Part shown: in pieces, positions 7,657 through 15,781 of the stretch | Layout of the letters: each line of letters begins with the position of its first letter | Position numbering within the stretch: the first letter of the stretch is position 1 | Assembly: GCA_946482595.1 (NCBI GenBank) | Contig: CAMLSD010000106.1 | Span: 1 to 15,781, forward strand | From: an uncultured Comamonadaceae bacterium | Lineage (GTDB): Bacteria; Pseudomonadota; Gammaproteobacteria; Burkholderiales; Burkholderiaceae | DNA length: 15,781 nt | Reading direction: 5' to 3' | Program-made: the position numbers and the translations under genes | Notes under the pieces: generated by a model | Told to the model about the DNA's origin: nothing | What the model saw: the letters and a program-made list of their open reading frames with translations, nothing else | Database searches by the model: none

Positions 7657-9168
7657 TCAGGCGGCAGCAGCCAGCCGGCGCGCAGCACGCGCCCGCAGGG
7701 TGCGCATCACGCGCGGCATCACCAGCACCACCACACACAGCGCCAGGATCGATGCCGACAGCGGGCGCTCGATGAACACCGTCCAGCGCCCTTCGCCGAT
7801 CGACATGGCGTTGCGCATCTGGGCCTCGGCCATCGGGCCCAGGATCATGCCGACGATCACCGGTGCGGTCGGGAAGTCGAACCGCCGCATCAGCACGCCC
7901 AGCAGCCCGATGACGTAGAGCAGCACCAGGTCGAAGCCCGACTGGCGCATGCCGTACACGCCCACCGTGGCGAAGATCAGGATGCCCGCATACAGTGCCG
8001 GTTTCGGGATCTTCAGCAGCTTCACCCACAGTCCCACGAGCGGCAGGTTCAGCACCAGCAGCATGACGTTGCCGATGTACAGCGACGCGATCAGTGCCCA
8101 GACCAGGGCCGACGAGGTCTGGAACAGCGTGGGGCCGGGCTGGATGCCGTAGTTCTGGAAGGCCGACAGCATGATCGCCGCGGTGGTCGAGGTGGGGATG
8201 CCCAGCGTCAGCAGCGGCACCATGGCCGCGGTGACGGTGGCATTGTTGGCCGCCTCGGGGCCGGCCACACCTTCGATGGCGCCCACGGTGCCGAATTCGT
8301 CCTTGTGCTTGGACAGCTTCTTTTCCAGGCCATAGGACAGGAAGGTCGGGATTTCGGTGCCGCCGGCCGGGATGGTGCCGAACGGAAAGCCGATCAGCGT
8401 GCCACGCATCCACGCACCGAAGGACCGGCGCCACTCCTGCATCGTCATCATGACGCTGGTCATGGCATTGCGGGTCTCGACGCGCCGGCCCTCATACAGC
8501 ACCGCAAACAGCGCCTCGGCCACGGCAAACAGCCCCACGGCGACCAGCACCACCTCGATGCCGTCCACCAGTTCGGCCACGCCCAGCGTGTAGCGCGCCT
8601 GGCCGGAGATCTGGTCGATGCCGATCAGCCCGATCGCCAGCCCCAGGAACAGGCTCACCATGCCGCGCAGCGTGCTGTTGCCCATGACCGAGGAAACCGT
8701 CGTGAAGGCCAGCAGCATCAGTGCGAAGTATTCAGGCGGACCGAAACGCAGTGCGTACTCGGCAATGCCGGGCGCGAACAGGGTCACCAGCACGGTGGCA
8801 ATGGTGCCGGCCACGAACGAGCCGATGGCCGAGGTGGCCAGCGCCGCACCGGCCCGGCCGCTCTTGGCCATCAGGTTGCCCTCCATCGCGGTGACCATCG
8901 TGGCGGTCTCGCCCGGGGTGTTGAGCAGGATGGAGGTGGTCGAGCCGCCGTACATCGCACCGTAGTAGATGCCGGCAAACATGATCATCGAGGCAGTCGG
9001 CTCGACGTGCGCGGTGATCGGCAGCAGCATCGCCACCGTCAGCGCCGGGCCGATGCCCGGCAGCACGCCCACGGCAGTGCCGATCAGGCAGCCCAGCAGC
9101 GCCCACATCAGGTTGATCGGTGTGGCCGCGGTGGCAAAGCCGCCCAGCAGGTTGGTCCAGAGTTCCAT
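7657..9168 (-). CDS. tctA: Tripartite tricarboxylate transporter, large permease subunit TctA
   Basis: A 503-residue, highly hydrophobic inner-membrane protein with about 11-12 predicted membrane segments, the usual TctA length. It forms the cation-coupled transport channel that takes up carboxylates delivered by the periplasmic protein TctC. The family's two internal repeats are visible, with glycine-rich motifs [11 protein letters not shown] (about residues 34-44) and [13 protein letters not shown] in the second half, plus [15 protein letters not shown]. The start ATG at 9168 is preceded by GGGAGA at 7-base spacing. It is the last gene of tctCBA and begins 21 bp after the tctB stop. The substrate (citrate, tricarballylate or another acid) cannot be read from sequence. 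Confidence 0.96.
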   Translation of the reverse strand: MELWTNLLGGFATAATPINLMWALLGCLIGTAVGVLPGIGPALTVAMLLPITAHVEPTASMIMFAGIYYGAMYGGSTTSILLNTPGETATMVTAMEGNLMAKSGRAGAALATSAIGSFVAGTIATVLVTLFAPGIAEYALRFGPPEYFALMLLAFTTVSSVMGNSTLRGMVSLFLGLAIGLIGIDQISGQARYTLGVAELVDGIEVVLVAVGLFAVAEALFAVLYEGRRVETRNAMTSVMMTMQEWRRSFGAWMRGTLIGFPFGTIPAGGTEIPTFLSYGLEKKLSKHKDEFGTVGAIEGVAGPEAANNATVTAAMVPLLTLGIPTSTTAAIMLSAFQNYGIQPGPTLFQTSSALVWALIASLYIGNVMLLVLNLPLVGLWVKLLKIPKPALYAGILIFATVGVYGMRQSGFDLVLLYVIGLLGVLMRRFDFPTAPVIVGMILGPMAEAQMRNAMSIGEGRWTVFIERPLSASILALCVVVLVMPRVMRTLRARAARRLAAAA

Positions 9169-9189
9169 GCAATCTCTCCCGGTCGATCG

Positions 9190-9705
9190 TCAGAGCCAAC
9201 CGGTGGTGGTCAGGCCGGGCAGCGTGAGTCCCAGGCCCTTGGTGAAGACCCAGTAGGTCGGTGCAGACAGGCACAGGCCGATGAGCGCGTCGCGCGCCCA
9301 TTGCCCGCCGCTGGGTGCCTGGCCCAGCGAGTTGCGAAAGCCGCGCGACGCCAGGATGAACAGCAGCGTGCAGGACAACACGAAGCCCACCGTCGTGATC
9401 AGTGCCGCATTGAGCAGCAGCCCCGCCGACACCCAGGCCGCGCAGGCCCAGTTGGGGCGCTCGCCTTCGGTGCTGTCCTCGAGGTTGCGAAAGCCTCCGC
9501 TCAGCGCCGAATACACCAGGTTCACGCCACACACGCCAAACGCCGCGGCCACCAGCCAGGGCAGGAAGGCGGCGCCGACCCCGGTGTAGCCGGTTTCGCT
9601 GCGGATGTTCAGCGCGCCCAGCGCTACCAGGCCGCCGAGGATCAGCACGCCCACGCCGATCAGGATCTGGGCGGTCGACGCCCGTCTTGTGTCTTGTTGT
9701 GCCAT
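9190..9705 (-). CDS. tctB: Tripartite tricarboxylate transporter, small membrane subunit TctB
   Basis: A 171-residue protein with about four hydrophobic segments (around residues 14-35, 50-70, 95-125 and 140-165), the layout of the poorly conserved TctB subunit. TctB partners TctA in the inner membrane, and its exact role is not settled. The ATG at 9705 was chosen because AGAAGG lies six bases upstream; an in-frame ATG at 9726 would place that site inside the gene. It lies between tctC and tctA, and a strong hairpin precedes it in the tctC-tctB gap. Identification relies on context as much as on sequence. Confidence 0.9.
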   Translation of the reverse strand: MAQQDTRRASTAQILIGVGVLILGGLVALGALNIRSETGYTGVGAAFLPWLVAAAFGVCGVNLVYSALSGGFRNLEDSTEGERPNWACAAWVSAGLLLNAALITTVGFVLSCTLLFILASRGFRNSLGQAPSGGQWARDALIGLCLSAPTYWVFTKGLGLTLPGLTTTGWL

Positions 9706-9745
9706 GTCAAGCCTTCTGCCCCGCATCGTGCGAGGCCATCAACGA

Positions 9746-9775
9746 CGGGCCGGGCGCGCGAAGCGCCCGGGCCCG
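9746..9775 (-). promoter_or_regulatory. Intercistronic hairpin between tctC and tctB
   Basis: An inverted repeat with 12- and 13-base arms and one bulged base (CGGGCCGGGCGC / GCGCCCGGGCCCG) around a 5-base loop (9758-9762), inside the 94-bp gap after tctC. A stable GC hairpin here would protect the tctC 3' end or partly terminate transcription, raising TctC above TctB and TctA. It has no downstream T-run in the minus-strand transcript. Confidence 0.6.
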
Positions 9776-9799
9776 CAGGTCAGGAGGTGCCTTGGGGAA

Positions 9800-10765
9800 T
9801 CAGAGCATCCCGACCTTGACCATCAGCGCACGCAGGCGGGCGTGTTCCTCGTCGACGAACTTGCCGAACTCGTCGCCGCCCATCACGGCCGGCGTCCAGT
9901 TGTTCTTGGCCACGGCCTCGGCCCAGGCCTTGGTCTTGGTGGCCTTGACGACGTTCTCGACCAGGGCCTTGCGCTGCTCGGCAGTGATGCCGGGGGCGCC
10001 ATAGACACCGCGCCAGTTGCCGATCGAGACGTTGATGCCCTGCTCGACCAGCGTGGCCACGTTCGATCCGCGCAGGCGTGTCGGCGAGGTCACGGCCAGG
10101 GCGCGCATCTTGCCGTTCTTGATGAACTCCTCGAGTTCGGCGTAGCCGCTGGTGCCCACGGTCACGTGGCCGCCCAGCACGGCGGCGGTCGCCTCGCCAC
10201 CGCCCTTGAACGGCACGTAGTTGATCTTGGTCACGTCCACACCGGCTTCACGGGCGATCATCGCCACGCTCACATGGTCGACCGAGCCCTTGGAACCACC
10301 GCCCCACTTCACGCTCGCCGGGTCCTTCTTCAGTTGCTCGACCACGTCCTTCATGGACTTCAGGGGCGAGTCGGCCGGCACCACAAAGACGTTGTATTCG
10401 GCGATCAGGCGGGCAATCGGCGTGGCGTCCGACAGTGTGATAGGCGGCTTGTTCTGCACGATGGCGCCCACCATCACCGCGCCGGTCACGACCAGGGCGT
10501 TCGGGTCGCCCTTGGCGGCATTGGCGAACTGGGCCAGGCCGATGGTGCCGCCGGCACCGCCCTTGTTCTCGTAGGTGACGCCGCTGGCCACGCCGGCCTC
10601 CTGCAGCGCCTTGCCGATGCCGCGGCCGGTCTGGTCATAGCCACCACCGGGGTTGGCACCGATCATGATCTTGAAGTTGGCCTGGGCCAGCACCGGGGCG
10701 GCAGCCAGGCCGAGGGCGGCCGTCATGGCCGACAGGGCGAGGGTCTTGATGAAAGTACGGCGCAT
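9800..10765 (-). CDS. tctC: Periplasmic solute-binding protein of the tricarboxylate transporter (Bug/TctC family)
   Basis: A 321-residue binding protein. Residues 1-29 are a typical Sec signal peptide: basic MRRTFIK, a hydrophobic core, and AQA before NFKIMIG. The mature part shows the Bug-family ligand loops ANPGGGYDQTGR and NKGGAGGTIG. It captures a carboxylate in the periplasm and hands it to TctA/TctB. The ATG at 10765 is preceded by AAGGAG at ideal spacing. It is the first gene of tctCBA and divergent from tctD. Bug proteins are greatly expanded in Burkholderiales and bind varied carboxylates, so the ligand is open; the adjacent dedicated tctBA and tctDE support a complete transport unit. 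Confidence 0.95.
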   Translation of the reverse strand: MRRTFIKTLALSAMTAALGLAAAPVLAQANFKIMIGANPGGGYDQTGRGIGKALQEAGVASGVTYENKGGAGGTIGLAQFANAAKGDPNALVVTGAVMVGAIVQNKPPITLSDATPIARLIAEYNVFVVPADSPLKSMKDVVEQLKKDPASVKWGGGSKGSVDHVSVAMIAREAGVDVTKINYVPFKGGGEATAAVLGGHVTVGTSGYAELEEFIKNGKMRALAVTSPTRLRGSNVATLVEQGINVSIGNWRGVYGAPGITAEQRKALVENVVKATKTKAWAEAVAKNNWTPAVMGGDEFGKFVDEEHARLRALMVKVGML

Positions 10766-10874
10766 GGGGGTCTCCTTGACTGGGGTGATGGGTCAGCGAT
10801 GTGTCGACCCGAGGCATGGTGCGCCTGCCGGCCGGGGTGCAGCATCAGGGCAAGCCCTCACGCCGCGGACGGGA

Positions 10875-10925
10875 CTGTCAGCGGGCTGTCGAAAGCGCTC
10901 GGGCGCGCTGTCATTCAACTGTCAC
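10875..10925 (+). promoter_or_regulatory. Four phased CTGTC half-sites in the tctC-tctD divergent region (Pho-box-like operator)
   Basis: CTGTC occurs on the plus strand at 10875, 10886, 10908 and 10919, giving spacings of 11, 22 and 11 bp, so all lie on one helix face. The second pair, CTGTCAT-TCAA-CTGTCAC (10908-10925), matches the heptamer/4-bp-spacer layout and heptamers of the enterobacterial Pho box. OmpR/PhoB-family regulators such as the neighbouring TctD bind direct repeats with this spacing, so TctD is the first candidate and PhoB the second. A weak -10-like GAAAGT (10936-10941) begins 10 bp after the last half-site. The rest of the 216-bp intergenic region (10766-10981) shows no clear promoter for tctC. 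Confidence 0.7.
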
Positions 10926-10969
10926 CCGCCCCCCGGAAAGTGCCGAGCCCGCCGGCTCACCGGGCGTTG

Positions 10970-10975
10970 CACACT
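10970..10975 (+). promoter_or_regulatory. Possible -10 element placed for a leaderless tctD transcript
   Basis: CACACT lies six bases before the tctD ATG. Transcription from it would begin at or next to the start codon. tctD lacks a visible ribosome-binding site, which fits, but no -35 is seen. Confidence 0.3.
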
Positions 10976-10981
10976 TGCGGC

Positions 10982-11665
10982 ATGAAGCTGCTCCTCGTTG
11001 AAGATGACGATTCGATGGCCCGTGCGCTGCGCCTCGCCCTTGAGCGGCGCGGATTCGAGGTCGACGTGTGTTCCAACGGCACCGATGCCCTGCAACGCCT
11101 GCGCTTCGATCCGCCCGAGGTGACCCTGCTGGACCTGACCATCCCCGGGCTGGACGGGCTGTCGGTGCTGCAGAAGGCTCGCACCCATGGCGTGACCACG
11201 CCCATCCTGGTGCTGACGGCCCGAGGGGCTGTCGGTGACCGCATCCAGGGGCTGAACGCCGGTGCCGACGACTACCTGGCCAAGCCCTTCGACCTCGATG
11301 AGCTCGAAGCGCGCGTGCGGGCCCTGCTGCGCCGCTCACGCGGTGAGGCGGAGGCTGCGCTGCAATGCGGCCCCTTGCGCATGGAGCGGGAATCCGGTGC
11401 CTTTTACCTCGGCAACGACATCCTGGAAGTCACGCCGCGCGAGCAGGCCCTGCTCAAGGCACTGATGGCCCGCCCAGGGCACGCCGTGCCGAAGGAGCGG
11501 CTCTTCCGGCTGGTCTTCCCGATGGAGGCAACGATCCAGTTCGAGGCCATCGAGGTCGTGGCCTATCGGCTGCGCAAGAAGCTGGGCGGATCCGGCGTGT
11601 CGCTCATCACCCTGCGCGGCCTGGGCTACCTGCTGCGTGCCGACGAGGGCACGACGCCGGCATGA
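10982..11665 (+). CDS. tctD: OmpR/PhoB-family response regulator, partner of TctE
   Basis: A 227-residue regulator. Residues 1-117 are a receiver domain with acidic pocket Glu7-Asp8-Asp9, phospho-acceptor Asp51 (LLDLTIPGLDG), Thr in LTARG and Lys in KPF. Residues about 128-220 are the winged-helix DNA-binding domain (LTPREQALLKAL-like recognition region, RLRKKL and GLGYLL wing). It likely controls the divergent tctCBA operon and itself in response to external carboxylate sensed by TctE. The ATG at 10982 gives a normal receiver start (MKLLLVEDDD). The stop overlaps the tctE start by four bases (ATGA), so the two are translationally coupled. The phased CTGTC sites upstream are its probable operator. 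Confidence 0.94.
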   Translation: MKLLLVEDDDSMARALRLALERRGFEVDVCSNGTDALQRLRFDPPEVTLLDLTIPGLDGLSVLQKARTHGVTTPILVLTARGAVGDRIQGLNAGADDYLAKPFDLDELEARVRALLRRSRGEAEAALQCGPLRMERESGAFYLGNDILEVTPREQALLKALMARPGHAVPKERLFRLVFPMEATIQFEAIEVVAYRLRKKLGGSGVSLITLRGLGYLLRADEGTTPA

Positions 11666-13143
11666 TCGGCATGCACACGCCACCCGCCGAGGCGGCACGC
11701 CCGGCCTCGCTGCGGCGTTACCTGCTGGCCTGGATCGTCACGCCGATCGTGCTGTTCGTGGTGATCGACACCGTGAGCCTGTACCGGGGCGCGCTGAACT
11801 CGATCAACACCGCGTACGACCGCTCCCTGCTCGCCTCGGCGCGTTCCATCGGCGAGCTGCTGAAGCTGCAGGGGCACCAGCTGCAGGTCGAGGTGCCCTA
11901 TGCCGCGCTGGAGATCTTCGAGGCGGGCAACTACAACCGCATGTACTACCGCGTCAATGGGTTCGACGGACGGTTCATCTCGGGATTCGACGATCTGCCG
12001 GTGTACACCGGCACCATCCCGCAAAAGACGGCCTACCCGGCGCTGGTGGACTTCTACGACACCGAGTTTCGCGGCGAAGCCGTGCGCATGGCCGCGCTCT
12101 ATCAGCCGGTGGCGTCCGAAGAGTCGCGTGGCATGGCCCTGATCCAGGTGGCCGAAACCCTCGAGGTGCGCCAGAAGCTCGCTCGCGAGATCCTGCTCGA
12201 CACCCTGCTGCGGCAGGCGATGCTGGTGGCGGTGGTGGTGCTGGTGACATGGGTGGTCGTCAGCCGCGGCCTGCGGCCGCTGGAGTCTCTGCGCCGGCAG
12301 ATGCTGTCGCGCAGCGCCGAGGACCTGTCACCGCTGCACGCCGCCGACGCCCCGCGCGAACTGCGCCCGATGGTCACCGCCCTGAACGACCTGATGCAGC
12401 GTCTCAACCGCCTGGTCGGGCACCAGTTGCGATTCGTGCGCGATGCCTCGCACCAGTTGCGCACGCCGCTGGCGGTGCTCAAGACCCAGGTGCAGAACGA
12501 GATCCAGGGCCGGCGCACCGGGCAGCCCAGCGATCCGGCCGCGTTGCAGGCCATGAGTCAGACCGTCGACCGCGCCATCACGCTGGCCAACCAGATGCTG
12601 GCGCTGGCCAAGGTCGAACAGGTGCACGGTGAGCGCCAGAGCGAGGTGATCGACCTGGCCGAGGTGGCCGCCGACGTCGCGCTGGACCTGTCCCCCCTGA
12701 TCGGCGAGAAGAATCTGGACTTCGAACTCGATGCCGTCCCGGCGACAGTGCGCGGGCACCGCTGGATGCTGCGCGAGCTGATCCGCAACCTGCTCCACAA
12801 CGCCATCCGCGAGACGCCGCCGGGTTCGGCACTCAGCGTGATCGTCAGCAGCGGCGCGCATGTGGCGCGGCTGGTGGTGCGAGACAGCGGCCCGGGCATC
12901 GGTGCGGCCATGCGTGAACACCTGTTCGAGCCCTTCCACACCTCCCACCCGAACACCGGCAGTGGCCTGGGGCTGGCGATCTGCCGCGAGATCTGCCAGT
13001 CGCTCGGTGCCGGCATCGAGCTGGTCAACCGCACCGAGGCGGGCCGCACGGCGGGCCTGGACGCCGTGGTGACCCTGCCGATTGCGGCGGCAGCGCAAGA
13101 CCCGGCCACCGGATCGCCGGCGGAGCATTCCAAGCCACAATAG
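11662..13143 (+). CDS. tctE: Sensor histidine kinase TctE
   Basis: A 493-residue membrane kinase. Membrane segment 1 (about 20-41) and segment 2 (about 186-208) flank a periplasmic sensor domain of about 145 residues. A HAMP-like linker (about 209-258) follows. The dimerisation domain has His264 (DASHQLRTPL). The ATPase domain has the N box (RNLLHNAIRE), G1 (DSGPGIG), F-like LFEPFHT and G2 (GSGLGLAI). It autophosphorylates on ligand binding and passes phosphate to TctD Asp51. The start ATG overlaps the tctD stop; a second in-frame ATG at 11671 is possible. hslR begins four bases after its stop, so read-through into hslR is likely. The ligand is inferred to be a carboxylate from the gene neighbourhood only. 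Confidence 0.93.
   Translation: MIGMHTPPAEAARPASLRRYLLAWIVTPIVLFVVIDTVSLYRGALNSINTAYDRSLLASARSIGELLKLQGHQLQVEVPYAALEIFEAGNYNRMYYRVNGFDGRFISGFDDLPVYTGTIPQKTAYPALVDFYDTEFRGEAVRMAALYQPVASEESRGMALIQVAETLEVRQKLAREILLDTLLRQAMLVAVVVLVTWVVVSRGLRPLESLRRQMLSRSAEDLSPLHAADAPRELRPMVTALNDLMQRLNRLVGHQLRFVRDASHQLRTPLAVLKTQVQNEIQGRRTGQPSDPAALQAMSQTVDRAITLANQMLALAKVEQVHGERQSEVIDLAEVAADVALDLSPLIGEKNLDFELDAVPATVRGHRWMLRELIRNLLHNAIRETPPGSALSVIVSSGAHVARLVVRDSGPGIGAAMREHLFEPFHTSHPNTGSGLGLAICREICQSLGAGIELVNRTEAGRTAGLDAVVTLPIAAAAQDPATGSPAEHSKPQ
13136..13141 (+). promoter_or_regulatory. Possible -10 element of hslR inside the tctE stop region
   Basis: CACAAT overlaps the last codons of tctE and ends six bases before the hslR ATG, the same arrangement as CACACT before tctD (CACAAT-AGCGGC-ATG versus CACACT-TGCGGC-ATG). 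It would start RNA at or near the ATG. No -35 is evident. Confidence 0.35.
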
Positions 13144-13147
13144 CGGC

Positions 13148-13558
13148 ATGACAGGTGTGAGACTCGACAAATGGCTGTGGGCAGCGCGCTTCTTCAAGAC
13201 CCGCAGCCTGGCGACCGACGAAATCGACAAAGGTCGGGTGCAGGTGAACGACCAGCCCGCCAAGCCGGCCCGTGAAGTGCGCCCGGGCGACAAGCTCAGC
13301 ATCCGCCAGGGCGGCGTGACACGCCAGGTGATCGTCAAGGGGCTGAGCGACGTCCGCGGTCCGGCGCCTGTGGCGCAGACCCTCTATGAGGAAACCCCCG
13401 AGAGCCTCCTGGCTCGCGAGGAATTTGCCCGCAATCGGCGTTTTGCCGCCGATCCGTCGACGGCCATCGAGCACGGCCGCCCGACCAAGCGCGACCGGCG
13501 TCAGCTTGCCGACTGGCAGCGCTGGAGCGTGTCGGTCGACGACGCACCCAAGTCCTGA
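13148..13558 (+). CDS. hslR: Hsp15, ribosome-associated S4-domain heat-shock protein
   Basis: A 136-residue basic protein with an N-terminal S4 RNA-binding domain (about residues 4-65: VRLDKWLWAARFFKTRSLA, KGRVQVNDQPAKP, RPGDKLSI) and a charged C-terminal tail (GRPTKRDRRQL). Hsp15 binds free 50S subunits that still carry nascent-chain tRNA and helps recycle them after heat stress. The ATG at 13148 gives the standard Hsp15 N-terminus. No ribosome-binding site is visible, so it may be translated by coupling to tctE or from a leaderless RNA. It lies upstream of grpE-dnaK, fitting a heat-shock cluster, but no RpoH promoter is seen before it. Confidence 0.93.
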   Translation: MTGVRLDKWLWAARFFKTRSLATDEIDKGRVQVNDQPAKPAREVRPGDKLSIRQGGVTRQVIVKGLSDVRGPAPVAQTLYEETPESLLAREEFARNRRFAADPSTAIEHGRPTKRDRRQLADWQRWSVSVDDAPKS

Positions 13559-13567
13559 CGCCCGGCG

Positions 13568-13588
13568 GTGCCGCGCGCCCTGCGGCGC
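13568..13588 (+). terminator. Weak hairpin after hslR
   Basis: GTGCCGC / GCGGCGC can pair over 7 bp (one G-T) with a 7-base loop, 9 bp after the hslR stop. There is no T-run, so it may only weakly end hslR transcription before the grpE promoter. Confidence 0.35.
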
Positions 13589-13592
13589 ATGC

Positions 13593-13629
13593 CATCGCCA
13601 CCCCCCGACGCGCCAACACCTTGGCGATG
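13593..13629. repeat. 8-bp inverted repeat upstream of the grpE promoter
   Basis: CATCGCCA (13593-13600) and TGGCGATG (13622-13629) are perfect inverted copies 21 bases apart, ending 5 bp before the -35 element of grpE. It could be an operator or a terminator stem. It does not match the HrcA CIRCE element. Confidence 0.35.
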
Positions 13630-13634
13630 CCCCT

Positions 13635-13662
13635 CTTGAAACGCGGGAATATGTCCCCATGT
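13635..13662 (+). promoter_or_regulatory. RpoH (sigma-32) promoter of grpE
   Basis: CTTGAAA (13635-13641), a 13-bp spacer and CCCCATGT (13655-13662) match the sigma-32 consensus almost completely. Transcription would start near 13669, leaving a leader of about 20 bases that includes the GGAA ribosome-binding site of grpE. This is the main heat-shock promoter of the cluster. Confidence 0.9.
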
Positions 13663-13687
13663 CAGTGCGGTTTGACGGAAGTACACC

Positions 13688-14227
13688 ATGACAGAACCAA
13701 CGAATACCGATCAAAATCAACCAGTTGAAGCAGGTTCTTCAAGTGAATTCGCGCAGACGGATTCCACCCGCACCCCCGATCAGCGCCTGGCCGATCTCGA
13801 AACGCGTCTGGCCGAGATGTCCGATGCCTACCTGCGGGCCAAGGCCGAGGCCGAGAACACGCGCCGTCGTGCCGAGGACGAAATCGCCAAGGCACGCAAG
13901 TTCTCGATCGAATCCTTTGCCGAAAGCCTGCTGCCCGTGAAGGACAGCCTCGAGGCGGCACTGACCGTCGAGAGCGCCACGCCCGAGCAGATGCGCGAAG
14001 GGGTCCACGCCACCCTGCGACAACTGGTGCAGGCTCTGGAGCGCAACAAGGTGATCGAGGTCAATCCTGCGGCCGGCAGCCGCTTCGACCCGCACCAGCA
14101 TCAGGCGATCAGCATGGTGCCGGCCGAACAGGAGGCCAACACCGTGGTCGCGGTGCTCCAGAAGGGCTACATGATTGCCGACCGCGTGCTTCGTCCCGCG
14201 CTGGTCACGGTGGCGGCGCCCCGGTGA
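13688..14227 (+). CDS. grpE: DnaK nucleotide exchange factor GrpE
   Basis: A 179-residue protein of normal GrpE length. The N-terminal 30 residues are polar and disordered. A long coiled-coil region follows (about 31-90: [29 protein letters not shown]). The C-terminal beta domain contains the family signature in [20 protein letters not shown] and [18 protein letters not shown]. As a dimer GrpE releases ADP from DnaK and acts as a thermosensor. The ATG at 13688 is preceded by GGAAG at six-base spacing and by a sigma-32 promoter. dnaK follows 116 bp downstream with its own promoter signal. Confidence 0.97.
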   Translation: MTEPTNTDQNQPVEAGSSSEFAQTDSTRTPDQRLADLETRLAEMSDAYLRAKAEAENTRRRAEDEIAKARKFSIESFAESLLPVKDSLEAALTVESATPEQMREGVHATLRQLVQALERNKVIEVNPAAGSRFDPHQHQAISMVPAEQEANTVVAVLQKGYMIADRVLRPALVTVAAPR

Positions 14228-14278
14228 GCTCGCTTGGGCCGGCGCCGCTCCCCTGGAGTTGTCCACCGGCCCGCACCA

Positions 14279-14306
14279 CTTGAAACGCCGGCAGTTATCC
14301 ACAATT
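14279..14306 (+). promoter_or_regulatory. Second RpoH (sigma-32) promoter, upstream of dnaK
   Basis: CTTGAAA (14279-14285), a 13-bp spacer and CCACAATT (14299-14306). The -35 is perfect, and the -10 matches CCCCATTT at six of eight positions. The shared CTTGAAACGC start and identical spacing with the grpE promoter support it. It would add dnaK transcripts to those from grpE. Confidence 0.7.
14295..14303 (+). promoter_or_regulatory. Perfect DnaA box in the grpE-dnaK gap
   Basis: TTATCCACA is the high-affinity DnaA box sequence. It overlaps the -10 region of the second sigma-32 promoter. A weaker relative, TTGTCCACC (two mismatches), lies at 14259-14267. A chance match is possible; no cluster typical of an origin is present. 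Confidence 0.45.
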
Positions 14307-14343
14307 ACAAGACAACCAAATTCCAGTTTCTAGGAGCTTCAAC

Positions 14344-15781
<1,438 letters not shown>

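Noticed and set aside
7498..9819. 773-codon plus-strand open frame opposite tctA and tctB
   Set aside because: The translation is low-complexity Gln/His/Arg/Gly-rich, and the minus strand carries clear tctA and tctB with ribosome-binding sites.
10766..10874. Sigma-54 or sigma-70 promoter for tctC
   Set aside because: No GG-N10-GC element or convincing -35/-10 pair could be found on the minus strand.
9605..10981. Long upstream in-frame extension of tctD
   Set aside because: It is antisense to tctC and tctB; the receiver domain begins exactly at ATG 10982.
13559..13687. HrcA-binding CIRCE element upstream of grpE
   Set aside because: The only inverted repeat there (CATCGCCA/TGGCGATG, 21-base gap) does not match the CIRCE sequence or its 9-base spacing.

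Overview
The window is GC-rich chromosomal DNA of a betaproteobacterium, most likely of the order Burkholderiales (Comamonadaceae, Leptothrix or Rubrivivax-like). This rests on the rpoD C-terminus, a hemH / hslR / grpE / dnaK neighbourhood, a Bug-type tricarboxylate transport system and strong RpoH-type promoters. The genus is inference; no database search was possible.

Left part (1-2450): the 3' end of rpoD (primary sigma factor) is followed by an unusual 115-bp tandem repeat. Each copy repeats the last nine codons and stop of rpoD, and the two full copies add a set of hairpins. A terminator hairpin follows the last copy. Next come a class III adenylate/guanylate cyclase fused to an FHA domain (+ strand) and, convergent to it, a HAD-family phosphatase (- strand).

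Middle (2510-7628, + strand): a 1319-residue soluble hybrid histidine kinase (GAF, six PAS-like domains, HisKA, HATPase, receiver). Its fourth PAS domain is a canonical LOV blue-light domain with the photoactive cysteine. It is followed 64 bp later by hemH (ferrochelatase, last step of haem synthesis).

Transport block (7657-13143): tctC-tctB-tctA (- strand) encode a tripartite tricarboxylate transporter with its periplasmic binding protein. Divergent from them, tctD-tctE (+ strand) encode the two-component system that probably controls them. The 216-bp divergent promoter region carries four CTGTC half-sites spaced 11, 22 and 11 bp apart, two of which form a near-consensus Pho box. A hairpin between tctC and tctB may help make binding protein in excess of the membrane subunits. 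This block lies between hemH and hslR, which are usually close neighbours in related genomes, so it looks like an insertion into the chaperone region.

Right part (13148-15781, + strand): hslR (Hsp15, 50S-tRNA recycling), grpE and dnaK (cut by the window end). A textbook RpoH (sigma-32) promoter precedes grpE, and a second one lies between grpE and dnaK, where a perfect DnaA box overlaps its -10 element.

The strongest candidates for something undescribed are the rpoD 3'-end repeat, the Pho-box-like operator of the tct system and the LOV kinase beside hemH.
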